Source: Caldisericia bacterium
Lineage (GTDB): Bacteria > Caldisericota > Caldisericia > UBA6126
Direction of reading: 5' to 3'
Length of the DNA stretch: 52,179 bases
NCBI GenBank assembly: GCA_023146045.1
Contig: JAGLCW010000022.1
Coordinates: 1-52,179, forward strand
This document shows positions 1-7,856 of this stretch, piece after piece (position 1 is the first letter of the stretch; every line of letters begins with the position of its first letter). A program made the translations under genes and the position numbers. Below the pieces are notes generated by a model. It had not been told where the DNA came from. It did no database searches and worked only from the letters and a program-made list of their open reading frames with translations.

Positions 1-813
1 ACCTATGAAAAAGTTCATCCTCAAGATACTATAAAGGGCAACTATGAATGGCGGTTATATTGCATGCACAGAGCTCAAGAAGCCGGCGTTGACGATGTTG
101 GAATAGGAGCACTATTTGGTTTATACGATTGGAAATATGAACTTCTTGGTATTTTGTCTCAGTCTATTGATCTAGAAAAACAATTTGGAATAGGTCCGCA
201 TACTATATCTGCACCAAGACTGCAACCAGCCAGCGATTCTGATTTGTCTACTCATTCCAAACACATTGTTAATGATGAAGATTACAAGAAAATAGCAGTT
301 CTTATAAGACTAGCAGTCCCATACACCGGCTTAATTATTACAGTAAGAGAGTCTCCCGAAATTATGAAAAGCTTATATCCAATAATGACGCAAAGAGATG
401 CTTCCTCAAATATTAAAATTGGTGGATATGAAGAATCATTCAATCAAAGTGAAGACAAGCAACAATTCATGCTAGGTGATGATAGTTCTCTTGATCAAGT
501 CATTCGTGAACTTGCAGATATGGGATATATTACTTCATTTTGCACTGCTGGATACAGATGTGGAAGAACTGGCAAGAAAATCATGAAACTTCTAAGATGT
601 GGCAGAGAAGGACAATTCTGTAAGTTGAATGCAATTTTAACTTTTAGAGAATGGTTGGATGACTTTGCAAGTCCAGGAACAAAAATTGCTGGAGAAAAAA
701 TCATCAACAAAGAAATTAAACAAGTTAAGAATACCTTTTCCACAGATGATTACAACAAGCTTTTAGAAAATTACAATTTGATTGAGAAAGGAGAAAGAGA
801 TCTATATTTCTAG
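1..813 (+). CDS. hydG: [FeFe]-hydrogenase maturase HydG, 5'-truncated by window edge
   Basis: C-terminal 270 residues of HydG, the radical SAM tyrosine lyase that makes the Fe(CO)2(CN) synthon of the H-cluster. The frame is open from base 1, so the start and the radical SAM CxxxCxxC motif lie outside the window. The HydG signatures seen are the GIGALFGLYDW stretch, the GPHTIS/PRLQPA stretch, the GRTG motif and the FCKLNAILTF tail. The auxiliary [4Fe-4S] motif, normally CX2CX22C, is altered. The first Cys (541-543) and last Cys (619-621) keep their spacing, but the middle one is Gly (550-552). Extra Cys residues occur at 559-561 and 598-600. The 3' end overlaps hydE. Family identity is firm; whether this copy is a standard synthon-making enzyme is uncertain. 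Confidence 0.93.
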   Translation, partial: TYEKVHPQDTIKGNYEWRLYCMHRAQEAGVDDVGIGALFGLYDWKYELLGILSQSIDLEKQFGIGPHTISAPRLQPASDSDLSTHSKHIVNDEDYKKIAVLIRLAVPYTGLIITVRESPEIMKSLYPIMTQRDASSNIKIGGYEESFNQSEDKQQFMLGDDSSLDQVIRELADMGYITSFCTAGYRCGRTGKKIMKLLRCGREGQFCKLNAILTFREWLDDFASPGTKIAGEKIINKEIKQVKNTFSTDDYNKLLENYNLIEKGERDLYF

Positions 814-1801
814 TAATAATGTGCTGAAGTATTTGTCGGCTAGTAATCAAAATATGCCATTAATTGAATCATACGAGGCAGAAGCGAAATCTTTAACTAA
901 AAAGTACTATAAAAATGAAATTTTTGTACGTGCTTTAATAGAGTTTTCTAGTTACTGCAGAAGAAAGTGTTTTTATTGTGGTTTAAGGTCTGAAAATAAA
1001 ACTGCTATTAGGTATAGATTAACTAAAAGTGAAATTTTGGTTTTGGTAAATAATGCGTATCAGGATGGGATCAGATCTATTGTTCTTCAGTCTGGAGAAG
1101 ATGTATCATTTTCATCTGAGTGTTTAGAGAACATCATAAAAACTATTCATGATTCTTATCCTGATATTGCTATTACACTTTCTATAGGACAACGAGATAT
1201 TAAAACTAATATTACATTAAGGAATGCTGGTGCGGAACGATTTTTAATCAAGCATGAGTCGTGCAACTCAACTATTTATAATAGACTTCATCCAGATCAG
1301 AATTTATCTGAAAGACTTAAAGCTATGGAAAGAATCTTGAAAGCAGGTTTTATTTTAGGTTCAGGATTTATAGTTGGGTTACCTAGTCAAACTAATAATG
1401 ACATATTGCATGAAATGTATAATCTAAGGAAAAACAAATACGATATGTTTGGAATTGGTGTTTTCATGCCAACTAAAAACACACCACTTGAAAACTACCC
1501 ACGTGGTAGCATTGGATTAACCTATAAATCCATAATTCTATCAAGGTGTTTTTTACCAGAAACTCTAATACCTATTACAACAGCATTTCACTCTTCATCT
1601 GGTAAAGATATGACTATTAAGGCTATAACAAATGTTGCAAATGTTTTTATGGTTAGTTATACCACAAGCAGAGTCAAAAATTCATATCAAATATACGACA
1701 ATAAAAAATCTCTCACGCTTGATGAATCATGTAAGCTAATTGAAAAAGCTGGAAAATTACCAACATTTACTAGAGGAGACCCTTATCATGTCAACCATTA
1801 A
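782..1801 (+). CDS. hydE: [FeFe]-hydrogenase maturase HydE, radical SAM
   Basis: 339-residue radical SAM protein that acts with HydG and HydF in H-cluster assembly. The cluster motif CRRKCFYCG is at residues 59-67, followed by the typical VLQSGED stretch, GSGFIVGLPSQT and the GIGVFMP..NTPL region. The C-terminal third is more divergent than in model HydE proteins and has no second-cluster Cys set, which is optional in the family. The start is uncertain. TTG at 782 gives a family-typical N-terminus but has no clear ribosome site and overlaps hydG by 32 bases. A good AAAGGAG at 787-793 has no canonical start at normal distance; the next in-frame candidate is GTG at 821. Translational coupling to hydG is likely. 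Confidence 0.9.
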   Translation: MRKEKEIYISSNNVLKYLSASNQNMPLIESYEAEAKSLTKKYYKNEIFVRALIEFSSYCRRKCFYCGLRSENKTAIRYRLTKSEILVLVNNAYQDGIRSIVLQSGEDVSFSSECLENIIKTIHDSYPDIAITLSIGQRDIKTNITLRNAGAERFLIKHESCNSTIYNRLHPDQNLSERLKAMERILKAGFILGSGFIVGLPSQTNNDILHEMYNLRKNKYDMFGIGVFMPTKNTPLENYPRGSIGLTYKSIILSRCFLPETLIPITTAFHSSSGKDMTIKAITNVANVFMVSYTTSRVKNSYQIYDNKKSLTLDESCKLIEKAGKLPTFTRGDPYHVNH

Positions 1802-3005
1802 AAGTATGAGATTGCATATTGGTTTGTTTGGATGTACTAATTCTGGGAAGAGCTCATTTTTAAATACTATAACAAATCAAAAAGTCTCAATTGTTTCAAG
1901 TAAACCCGGGACTACAACTGATCCAGTTGAAAAAGTTATGGAGTTAAAACCTTTTGGTCCGGTTCTTTTTATTGATACGGCAGGTTTTAATGACCAGTCT
2001 TTTTTAGGAAAAAAGCGAACAGAAAAATCTAAGAAATATTTTGATAGAAGTGATGTAGCAATTTTAATTTCTGACGCTTCACAGTGGGGAAAAGAAGAAT
2101 TAAAACTGATAAAAATATTTAAAGAAAAAAAAATACCGTTTTGTATTGTTTTTACCAAGAATAGTACCATTCCTAAAGATGTTTTACAGACTATAGAAAA
2201 ACTGAAGTATCCTTACTATATACACCCATCCATACGACCTAATTCAGATTTTACATCAAGTATTACGTCAATGTTAAAAAAGATTTTGCCAAAAGATTGG
2301 TTTGAAACACCAAAGATGGTAGCTGATTTTGTTAACAAAGACGATATTTTTATTCTAGTTATCCCAATTGACAAGGAGGCACCAAAGAATAGAATAATAC
2401 TTCCACAACAACAAGCTATTAGGGACATCCTTGATAAAAATGGCATTACTGTTGTAATTACCCCAGAACAAATACAGGTGACGCTATCTTTATTAAAAAA
2501 AGATCCAACCTTAATTATTACAGATTCTCAGGCATTTAAACAAGTATTTTCTTTAGTACCAGAAAATATTCCCGTAACAGGTTTTTCTATATTATTAGCC
2601 AGAATGAAAGGTGATTTGGATGAGTTTATTAAAGGAATAGACATGATTCCATTATTGGAAGATGGAGACAATGTACTTATTATGGAGGCTTGTTCCCATA
2701 ACCCAGTCTGTAATGATATTGGTAGAGAGCAAATACCTAGTGGGATTAAAAATCATACAAAAAAGAACATTCATTTTGATGTTAAAGTTGGCCACGATTT
2801 TCCTGATAGTTTAAAAAAATACAGATTAATAATACATTGTGGAGCATGCATCTTGAATAGGAAAGAAGTACTCTTCAGAATTAATGAAGCTAAGAATAAT
2901 TCTGTACTAATAACAAACTACGGAGCAACACTATCATATATTGCTGGTGATTCAAAAAGAACTCTTAGATTTATTAATGGACAAAAAAAAAGAAAGAAAG
3001 ATTAA
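1788..3005 (+). CDS. hydF: [FeFe]-hydrogenase maturation GTPase HydF
   Basis: GTPase and scaffold that carries the [2Fe] precursor and delivers it to apo-hydrogenase. The P-loop GCTNSGKSS lies near residues 14-22, with switch elements KPGTTTDP and DTAGF following. The C-terminal cluster-binding motif is complete: CSH in MEACSHNPVC, then HCGAC. The ATG at 1788 is chosen over an upstream in-frame ATG at 1740 because AGAGGAG at 1772-1778 sits at correct spacing and the product then begins where HydF proteins normally do. It overlaps hydE by 14 bases. No hydrogenase structural gene lies in the window. Identification is secure. Confidence 0.93.
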   Translation: MSTIKSMRLHIGLFGCTNSGKSSFLNTITNQKVSIVSSKPGTTTDPVEKVMELKPFGPVLFIDTAGFNDQSFLGKKRTEKSKKYFDRSDVAILISDASQWGKEELKLIKIFKEKKIPFCIVFTKNSTIPKDVLQTIEKLKYPYYIHPSIRPNSDFTSSITSMLKKILPKDWFETPKMVADFVNKDDIFILVIPIDKEAPKNRIILPQQQAIRDILDKNGITVVITPEQIQVTLSLLKKDPTLIITDSQAFKQVFSLVPENIPVTGFSILLARMKGDLDEFIKGIDMIPLLEDGDNVLIMEACSHNPVCNDIGREQIPSGIKNHTKKNIHFDVKVGHDFPDSLKKYRLIIHCGACILNRKEVLFRINEAKNNSVLITNYGATLSYIAGDSKRTLRFINGQKKRKKD

Positions 3006-3031
3006 ATCTAACACGAACATGCTAGATTTAA
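3002..3031 (+). terminator. Possible weak terminator hairpin after hydF
   Basis: A 9-bp inverted repeat (TTAAATCTA at 3002-3010, TAGATTTAA at 3023-3031) overlaps the hydF stop region. It is not followed by a clean T-run, so a classical intrinsic terminator is doubtful. The remaining gap up to 3180 shows no gene. Confidence 0.25.
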
Positions 3032-3143
3032 CCCCTCCATTTTCACATCATTATTCTACACTATGTAAGTCTAAAAATCAAGAACAATATATGTAATATC
3101 AAACAATTTAATGTTTTTCAATTTAAATAGTACTATTTATCGT

Positions 3144-3149
3144 TATAAT
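3144..3149 (+). promoter_or_regulatory. Candidate -10 element before secreted-protein gene
   Basis: A perfect TATAAT lies 31 bases upstream of the ATG at 3181. No convincing -35 is present at 16-18 bases, so it is a weak call based only on the hexamer and its position in the gap after hydF. Confidence 0.35.
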
Positions 3150-3180
3150 AGTGTGTACTCAAAGAATAAGGACACAAACT

Positions 3181-4404
3181 ATGAAGAAAAATATTACTTT
3201 TTTACTAGTTATTCTATATGTATTGACACTATTGTTCAACAATGTTAATTCTGTAAGAGCTGAAGCAAAAACCTTACCGGTAAACACTTATAATGAGCTA
3301 TTTTCTTATTTACCTATGAATTGCTGGGTCAAAAATGATAAATATGACCTTACCGAAGTAGATGAAAATGAAATGATATCATTTGTAGAGAAATCGCAAT
3401 ATTTAGATGGTAGATACCTTCAGAGTGTTAAAATATATCCTGTTTCGCTTCCAATACTTCTAGTTAGACATAACTTACAGTGGAAGGCTCATTACTATCC
3501 TCAAATACGTTTAGTATGTAATTTTGGAAAAGAGAGCAAAACTATTCATATCACTGGAATACGATTTCAAAAAACTGGTAGTTGGATTTTTGGAGATATT
3601 CATATCTCGCCATGTATGCGAGAAATTGGGTTTTCTGGTGGTTTTTATAGCCGAGTAAAAATACCGAAAGTATATCCAAACTCTTATGTATATTTTTCAT
3701 ATTTTCTAAAACATATTCAAAATCTTGACGAAGATGTAAGTCAAGAAATGTTAGAAGCTATACATCTACTATTTTCTGCGCAAATGTGGAATCCATTTTT
3801 TAACTCAGAATTGCCATTTCTAATTCAAGGTTCTACACCAATAGACTTTGATAAACTTGTATTACTTTCAAATAGTGAAGAGCTCTATAACTATCTATCA
3901 TTAAACTACTCATTTGAAAAGGTAGAAGAAGAGCTATATAAAGGCAATGAACCAATATTTATTGAACAAGCAAGGAATATCATGACGAATTCTGGATATG
4001 ACAATCCAAAACACTTTGACTGGGATAACGCAAAAGTTGAATATGCTACTGTTATTGAAATTGAAGACCGTAATGGTGAAAATGGTTTTTACTATTCAAA
4101 TATTCACGTGAAAGTATCAAAATTTACAAATCAAGACATTTCAAATGTTTACAATTTTTCAGCTCTTCATAAAGAAGATACATGGACTTTTCAAAACAGC
4201 GATCATATATCTTCTTCAGAAGGTTGGTATTATCAAATGCCAAATGTCTACTCTTTTCAGGGAATGAGTTACGAGGATAAAACTTACCAGTATTATTCTT
4301 CAACAGTTTGTTACCTTTTGCTAAACCGATTCCCAGTAAAAAATACCGACATTATAACATTAATGTGGTCTTTGAAGCGATGGAATTTCGATAAGATGAA
4401 TTAA
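3181..4404 (+). CDS. Secreted protein of unknown function
   Basis: 407-residue protein I do not recognise. It opens with a classical signal peptide: Lys residues, then a hydrophobic core around residues 6-20, then a plausible cleavage site near VRAEA. The rest is soluble, rich in Tyr, Trp and Phe, and has no metal-binding or catalytic motif that I can name. The ATG at 3181 is preferred over an in-frame GTG at 3151 because AATAAGGA lies just upstream and the signal peptide starts cleanly there. Its stop codon overlaps the stop of the convergent aldolase gene by three bases. It stands alone between hydF and the vor operon. Function cannot be assigned. Confidence 0.75.
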   Translation: MKKNITFLLVILYVLTLLFNNVNSVRAEAKTLPVNTYNELFSYLPMNCWVKNDKYDLTEVDENEMISFVEKSQYLDGRYLQSVKIYPVSLPILLVRHNLQWKAHYYPQIRLVCNFGKESKTIHITGIRFQKTGSWIFGDIHISPCMREIGFSGGFYSRVKIPKVYPNSYVYFSYFLKHIQNLDEDVSQEMLEAIHLLFSAQMWNPFFNSELPFLIQGSTPIDFDKLVLLSNSEELYNYLSLNYSFEKVEEELYKGNEPIFIEQARNIMTNSGYDNPKHFDWDNAKVEYATVIEIEDRNGENGFYYSNIHVKVSKFTNQDISNVYNFSALHKEDTWTFQNSDHISSSEGWYYQMPNVYSFQGMSYEDKTYQYYSSTVCYLLLNRFPVKNTDIITLMWSLKRWNFDKMN

Positions 4405-5438
4405 TACTTTTCAATAAATTTTTCAGCAGTAATACACTCATCGGAATCATCAAAATTTTCTTCATCGGTATTGTTTTTATAAGTACTATCACTGTATGGC
4501 TCTTCAAGATCTTCATAGAATTCAGACAATGGCTTTGTTGGGACAACTCTATTGTTTGAACCAAAAAGGTCTATCATTGTCATAGCATACTCTTTAAGCT
4601 TATTGAACACTAAAGGTTGCATTATTTTATAGTTTGAGAAACATGATTTACCATATTTCTCAAATGATTCTTCTGCTAAATCCTCAACTATTTTTTTAAA
4701 GTGTGTGTTTACGTTTATTTTTGTAATACCGTATTTTATTGCTCTTTTTAAATCTTGAGACTTAACACCAGAAGAACCATGAAGAACAAACGGTACATCA
4801 AAAAACTTTGAATTTATTCTTTTTAGTAAATCAAAATTCAATCCAGTTTCTCTTCTTATTTGACCGTGCACGTTGCCAATTGAGATTGCTAATGCGTCAA
4901 TTTCTGTTGATTCAAGAAAGATCTCAATATTTTCTAAAGATGTTTCAATGCTTTTGTCATCATCCTCTGATCCAACATGACCCAATTCTGCCTCTAAAGA
5001 AAACAAAGATTCTTTATCAATATTGTCAGAGTCTAAAACTTTGAGTTCTTCTCTATAATTTTTTTCTAACAGCTCTCGAACGTTGTTTACTATTTCAATG
5101 TTACCATCAATGCTTAATGAAGATCCGTCTATCATATACGATGTAAAGTATTCGTATTGAAGAGCTAACTTGACATCATTTATGCTTTTACCATGGTCAA
5201 GATGGATAACTATTGGAACAGGAGACATATTTGCAATATGGGTAACTGCATTAACTAAACATGAATCTTGATAAGCTTTCAGCACTCCAGGAGAAAACTG
5301 TAGTATAATTGGTGAATTCTTTTCTTCAGCAGCTCTTATAAAGGCATCAGCATACACAAAACTATTTACATTAAAAGCTCCAACAGCATACTTATGAGTT
5401 CTTGCTTTTTTCAAAACATCATTTAAATTTACAATCAT
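4401..5438 (-). CDS. fba: Class II fructose-bisphosphate aldolase
   Basis: 345-residue zinc-dependent aldolase of glycolysis and gluconeogenesis, cleaving fructose 1,6-bisphosphate to dihydroxyacetone phosphate and glyceraldehyde 3-phosphate. It shows the class II signatures GAFNVNSF near residue 21, the zinc-ligand motif HLDHGKS, LEAELGHVG, the His of GNVHG, the LHGSSGV phosphate loop and KINVNTHFK. An unusual acidic tail of about 35 residues (many Asp and Glu) follows the barrel and is not needed for catalysis. It is the last gene of the vor-pepT-fba run, 11 bases after the peptidase gene. A related ketose-bisphosphate aldolase (tagatose type) is possible but less likely. Confidence 0.88.
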   Translation of the reverse strand: MIVNLNDVLKKARTHKYAVGAFNVNSFVYADAFIRAAEEKNSPIILQFSPGVLKAYQDSCLVNAVTHIANMSPVPIVIHLDHGKSINDVKLALQYEYFTSYMIDGSSLSIDGNIEIVNNVRELLEKNYREELKVLDSDNIDKESLFSLEAELGHVGSEDDDKSIETSLENIEIFLESTEIDALAISIGNVHGQIRRETGLNFDLLKRINSKFFDVPFVLHGSSGVKSQDLKRAIKYGITKINVNTHFKKIVEDLAEESFEKYGKSCFSNYKIMQPLVFNKLKEYAMTMIDLFGSNNRVVPTKPLSEFYEDLEEPYSDSTYKNNTDEENFDDSDECITAEKFIEKY

Positions 5439-5449
5439 TTTCTACCTTT

Positions 5450-6562
5450 TCATTTTGTACATATTGAAGTGATTAGTTCTGTAATCTTTTCTATATCTGA
5501 AAGATATATTGACTCTTTATGTGTATGAACGTCTGTCATACCACAAGCAAAATTAACACACTCCATATTTTTTATTCTATTATTAAAAATATTAGCGTCG
5601 CAACCACCACCACAAACTTTAAAATGAACATCTAGATTCAATTTTTTTGCTTGCGATGTTAAAAGCATCATAAACTCAGTCTTAGTATTTAGCTCAAATG
5701 CCGAATATTTTTCTATTGACTTGTACTCGACTTTAAACCCTGTTTTGTTTCCATCTAGAAAAATACTTTTTATTTGATCATTAATTAAATTAATTTTTAC
5801 ATGATTATGAGAACGTATTTCACCGTCTACATGACATTTATCTGCTACAATGTTATTAGCCTTGCCACCTTTTATCGTCCCAACATTTGTAGTTGTTTCA
5901 TGGTCAATTCTACCAAAAGGGATTTTGCTTATGCATTGACTAGCGTATAGTATTGCACTTTTACCATTTTCAGGTGTCATACCAGCATGAGCAGATACAC
6001 CTGTTATATCAACGTCGAATAAATATTGTGAAGGTCCAGCATACATTATTGTTCCAGGTTTGCCATCAGAATCAATAACTATTCCACGTTTAGAAGTTAT
6101 TAGTGAAAAATCGTAGTTATAGGCTCCAACTAAACCAACTTCTTCCTCAACAGTAAAAGCTACTTGAATTTCAGGGTGTGGTTTATTTGACTCATGGATA
6201 GACATTAAACATTCTATTATGGCTGCTACACCGGCTTTATCGTCTGAACCTAAAATAGTATTACCGTCTGTAGTGTATTTGCCATTTTTCAATTGGTATT
6301 TGATCTTTTCGGTACTCTCAACCGTATCTAAATGGGCTGATAAGAGAATAGAGGGGGTTTTTGAACCCCCTCTATTCTCTAACTTTAAAAACAAATTTCT
6401 TTTTGTTTCGTCTATAGATGCATTTTCTTTTACAAAGAGTGGGATATCTTTTATCAAATCTAATACCACATTTATGGTTTCGTCTTCATTTCCAGATATA
6501 CCGTTTGCAGTCAACAATTTTTCAAATGTTGACTGCAAACGTTCTTTGTTAATTTTCATCAT
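5450..6562 (-). CDS. M20 family peptidase, peptidase T-like
   Basis: 370-residue cytosolic di-zinc aminopeptidase of the M20 (PepT/PepT2) group. The metal and catalytic motifs are all present: SAHLDTVES near residue 75, LGSDDKAG, TVEEEVGLVGA, IDSDG and a C-terminal MTDVHTHKES. It probably trims small peptides, feeding amino acids to the 2-oxoacid oxidoreductase encoded just upstream. The start ATG at 6562 overlaps the gamma-subunit stop by four bases, implying translational coupling. Two long perfect inverted repeats lie within the first 75 codons (6343-6380 and 6502-6541). They keep the frame open and do not destroy conserved motifs. Confidence 0.88.
   Translation of the reverse strand: MMKINKERLQSTFEKLLTANGISGNEDETINVVLDLIKDIPLFVKENASIDETKRNLFLKLENRGGSKTPSILLSAHLDTVESTEKIKYQLKNGKYTTDGNTILGSDDKAGVAAIIECLMSIHESNKPHPEIQVAFTVEEEVGLVGAYNYDFSLITSKRGIVIDSDGKPGTIMYAGPSQYLFDVDITGVSAHAGMTPENGKSAILYASQCISKIPFGRIDHETTTNVGTIKGGKANNIVADKCHVDGEIRSHNHVKINLINDQIKSIFLDGNKTGFKVEYKSIEKYSAFELNTKTEFMMLLTSQAKKLNLDVHFKVCGGGCDANIFNNRIKNMECVNFACGMTDVHTHKESIYLSDIEKITELITSICTK
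6343..6380. repeat. Perfect 17-bp inverted repeat inside peptidase gene
   Basis: The arms 6343-6359 and 6364-6380 are exact reverse complements, separated by a 4-base loop (TTTG). Each arm holds a G5/C5 run. The element encodes about 13 residues (ENRGGSKTPSILL) just before the HLDTV metal-binding strand. A hairpin this long in coding sequence is not explained by protein coding alone. Confidence 0.9.
6502..6541. repeat. Perfect 15-bp inverted repeat near peptidase start
   Basis: The arms 6502-6516 (CGTTTGCAGTCAACA) and 6527-6541 are exact reverse complements around a 10-base loop. The element covers codons 7-20 of the peptidase gene and is unrelated in sequence to the hairpin at 6343. Confidence 0.9.
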
Positions 6563-7092
6563 ACCGAATCGTACCCCATTTTTAAAGCTCTAAAATTTAT
6601 ATCTATAACTTTTTGACCCTTTGCTACGAATTTTTCCTTAATAACTTGCTCGATCGTTTCGTATTTAGCTACATTCTCGATTTTAAGTAAAGCTCCTAGC
6701 ATTACAATGTTCGCAGCTACCTGGTGGCCAGCTTCTTTTGCAATATGGTTTGCAGGTACATAGAAAACATTGATGTCTTTTCTATTTGATTTATCGTTTA
6801 TTAATGCTGAATTAACTAAAAGGTTCCCACCTTTAATGATTGTCGGTTCAAATTTTGTAAAAGATGGAGTATTCATAACAATAGCGTTTTTATGTGTTTG
6901 AGTTACCGGGGAACCTATTTCTTTATCTGAAACCATACACACGCAGTTTGCTGTACCTCCACGCATTTCTGGTCCATATGAAGGAAGGAATAGCGTGAAT
7001 TTATTCTCTCTAACAGCTGCATAAGATAGCAACTGACCTATTGCCATAACACCTTGTCCACCAAATCCAGATGCACATAATTCGAAATTCAT
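6559..7092 (-). CDS. 2-oxoacid:ferredoxin oxidoreductase gamma subunit (VorC-like)
   Basis: 177-residue gamma subunit of a 2-oxoacid:ferredoxin oxidoreductase. It shows the GFGGQGV motif near residue 9 and the PSYGPEMRGGTANC motif, both characteristic of the gamma domain that contacts CoA. The start ATG shares a base with the stop of the beta-subunit gene (TAATG), and its own stop overlaps the peptidase start, so the operon is translationally coupled. It is a separate gene rather than fused to alpha as in large pyruvate enzymes. Assignment to a branched-chain 2-oxoacid enzyme follows from the alpha partner. Confidence 0.9.
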   Translation of the reverse strand: MNFELCASGFGGQGVMAIGQLLSYAAVRENKFTLFLPSYGPEMRGGTANCVCMVSDKEIGSPVTQTHKNAIVMNTPSFTKFEPTIIKGGNLLVNSALINDKSNRKDINVFYVPANHIAKEAGHQVAANIVMLGALLKIENVAKYETIEQVIKEKFVAKGQKVIDINFRALKMGYDSV

Positions 7093-7844
7093 TATAGTCC
7101 CTCCACAGATTTATATTCTCCTAGAGGATAATACTTCATTGTTTCTTCACTAATTCTTTTCAAAGAGTTTACTGGAGACATACCCCAATTTGTTGGGCAG
7201 GTTGAAAGAATTTCTACTAACGAAAACCCTAAGCCTTCTTTTTGTGCTTTAAATGCTTTTCTTATTGCTCTTTTGGTTTTCATTATATTGGCTGGGTTGT
7301 GAACCGAAGTTCTAGCAATATATGCAGGTCCATTTAATGTTGCAAGCATTTCGCTAATTTTTATTGGATAGCCTTCTTTTTTGTAATCTCGTCCAAATGG
7401 TGATGTGGTTGTTTTCCAACCTTCTAATGTTGTTGGAGCCATTTGACCACCAGTCATTCCATATATACCGTTATTTACAAAAATTGTGGTGATATTTTCT
7501 CCTCTTGTAGCAGCATGCACTATTTCAGCTGTACCAATCGAAGCCAAATCTCCGTCACCTTGGTATGTTACTACAGTCTTGTCTGGTAAAGCTCTTTTTA
7601 CGCCTGTCGCAACGGCAGGTGCTCTTCCATGTGCAGCTTGAACTGTATCCATTTCAAAGTAGTGTATAGATAAAGTTGAGCACCCAACAGGAACAACAAT
7701 CACTGTTTCTTCAAACAGGTTCATTTCTTCAATAACCTCACATACTAGGCGGTGAATAACGCCATGGGTACATCCAGGACAATAACTTCTCTTAGTTTTT
7801 GTCAGTAAGGGGGTTACTTTAAATATTTGTTTCATATCATTCAT
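7092..7844 (-). CDS. vorA: 2-oxoacid:ferredoxin oxidoreductase beta subunit (VorA-like)
   Basis: 250-residue thiamine pyrophosphate subunit. YCPGCTHG near residue 22 supplies two cluster cysteines; further Cys residues are in PVGCS and STCPTNWG. The TPP/Mg motif is GDGDLASIGTAEIVHAATRG with a following NNGIYGMTGGQ. Together with the alpha subunit it decarboxylates a 2-oxoacid and passes electrons to ferredoxin, forming an acyl-CoA. It lies 12 bases downstream of vorB. The exact substrate (branched-chain or 2-oxoglutarate) is inferred from similarity of the alpha subunit to VorB and is not proven. Confidence 0.9.
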   Translation of the reverse strand: MNDMKQIFKVTPLLTKTKRSYCPGCTHGVIHRLVCEVIEEMNLFEETVIVVPVGCSTLSIHYFEMDTVQAAHGRAPAVATGVKRALPDKTVVTYQGDGDLASIGTAEIVHAATRGENITTIFVNNGIYGMTGGQMAPTTLEGWKTTTSPFGRDYKKEGYPIKISEMLATLNGPAYIARTSVHNPANIMKTKRAIRKAFKAQKEGLGFSLVEILSTCPTNWGMSPVNSLKRISEETMKYYPLGEYKSVEGL

Positions 7845-7856
7845 ATTAATTCTCCC

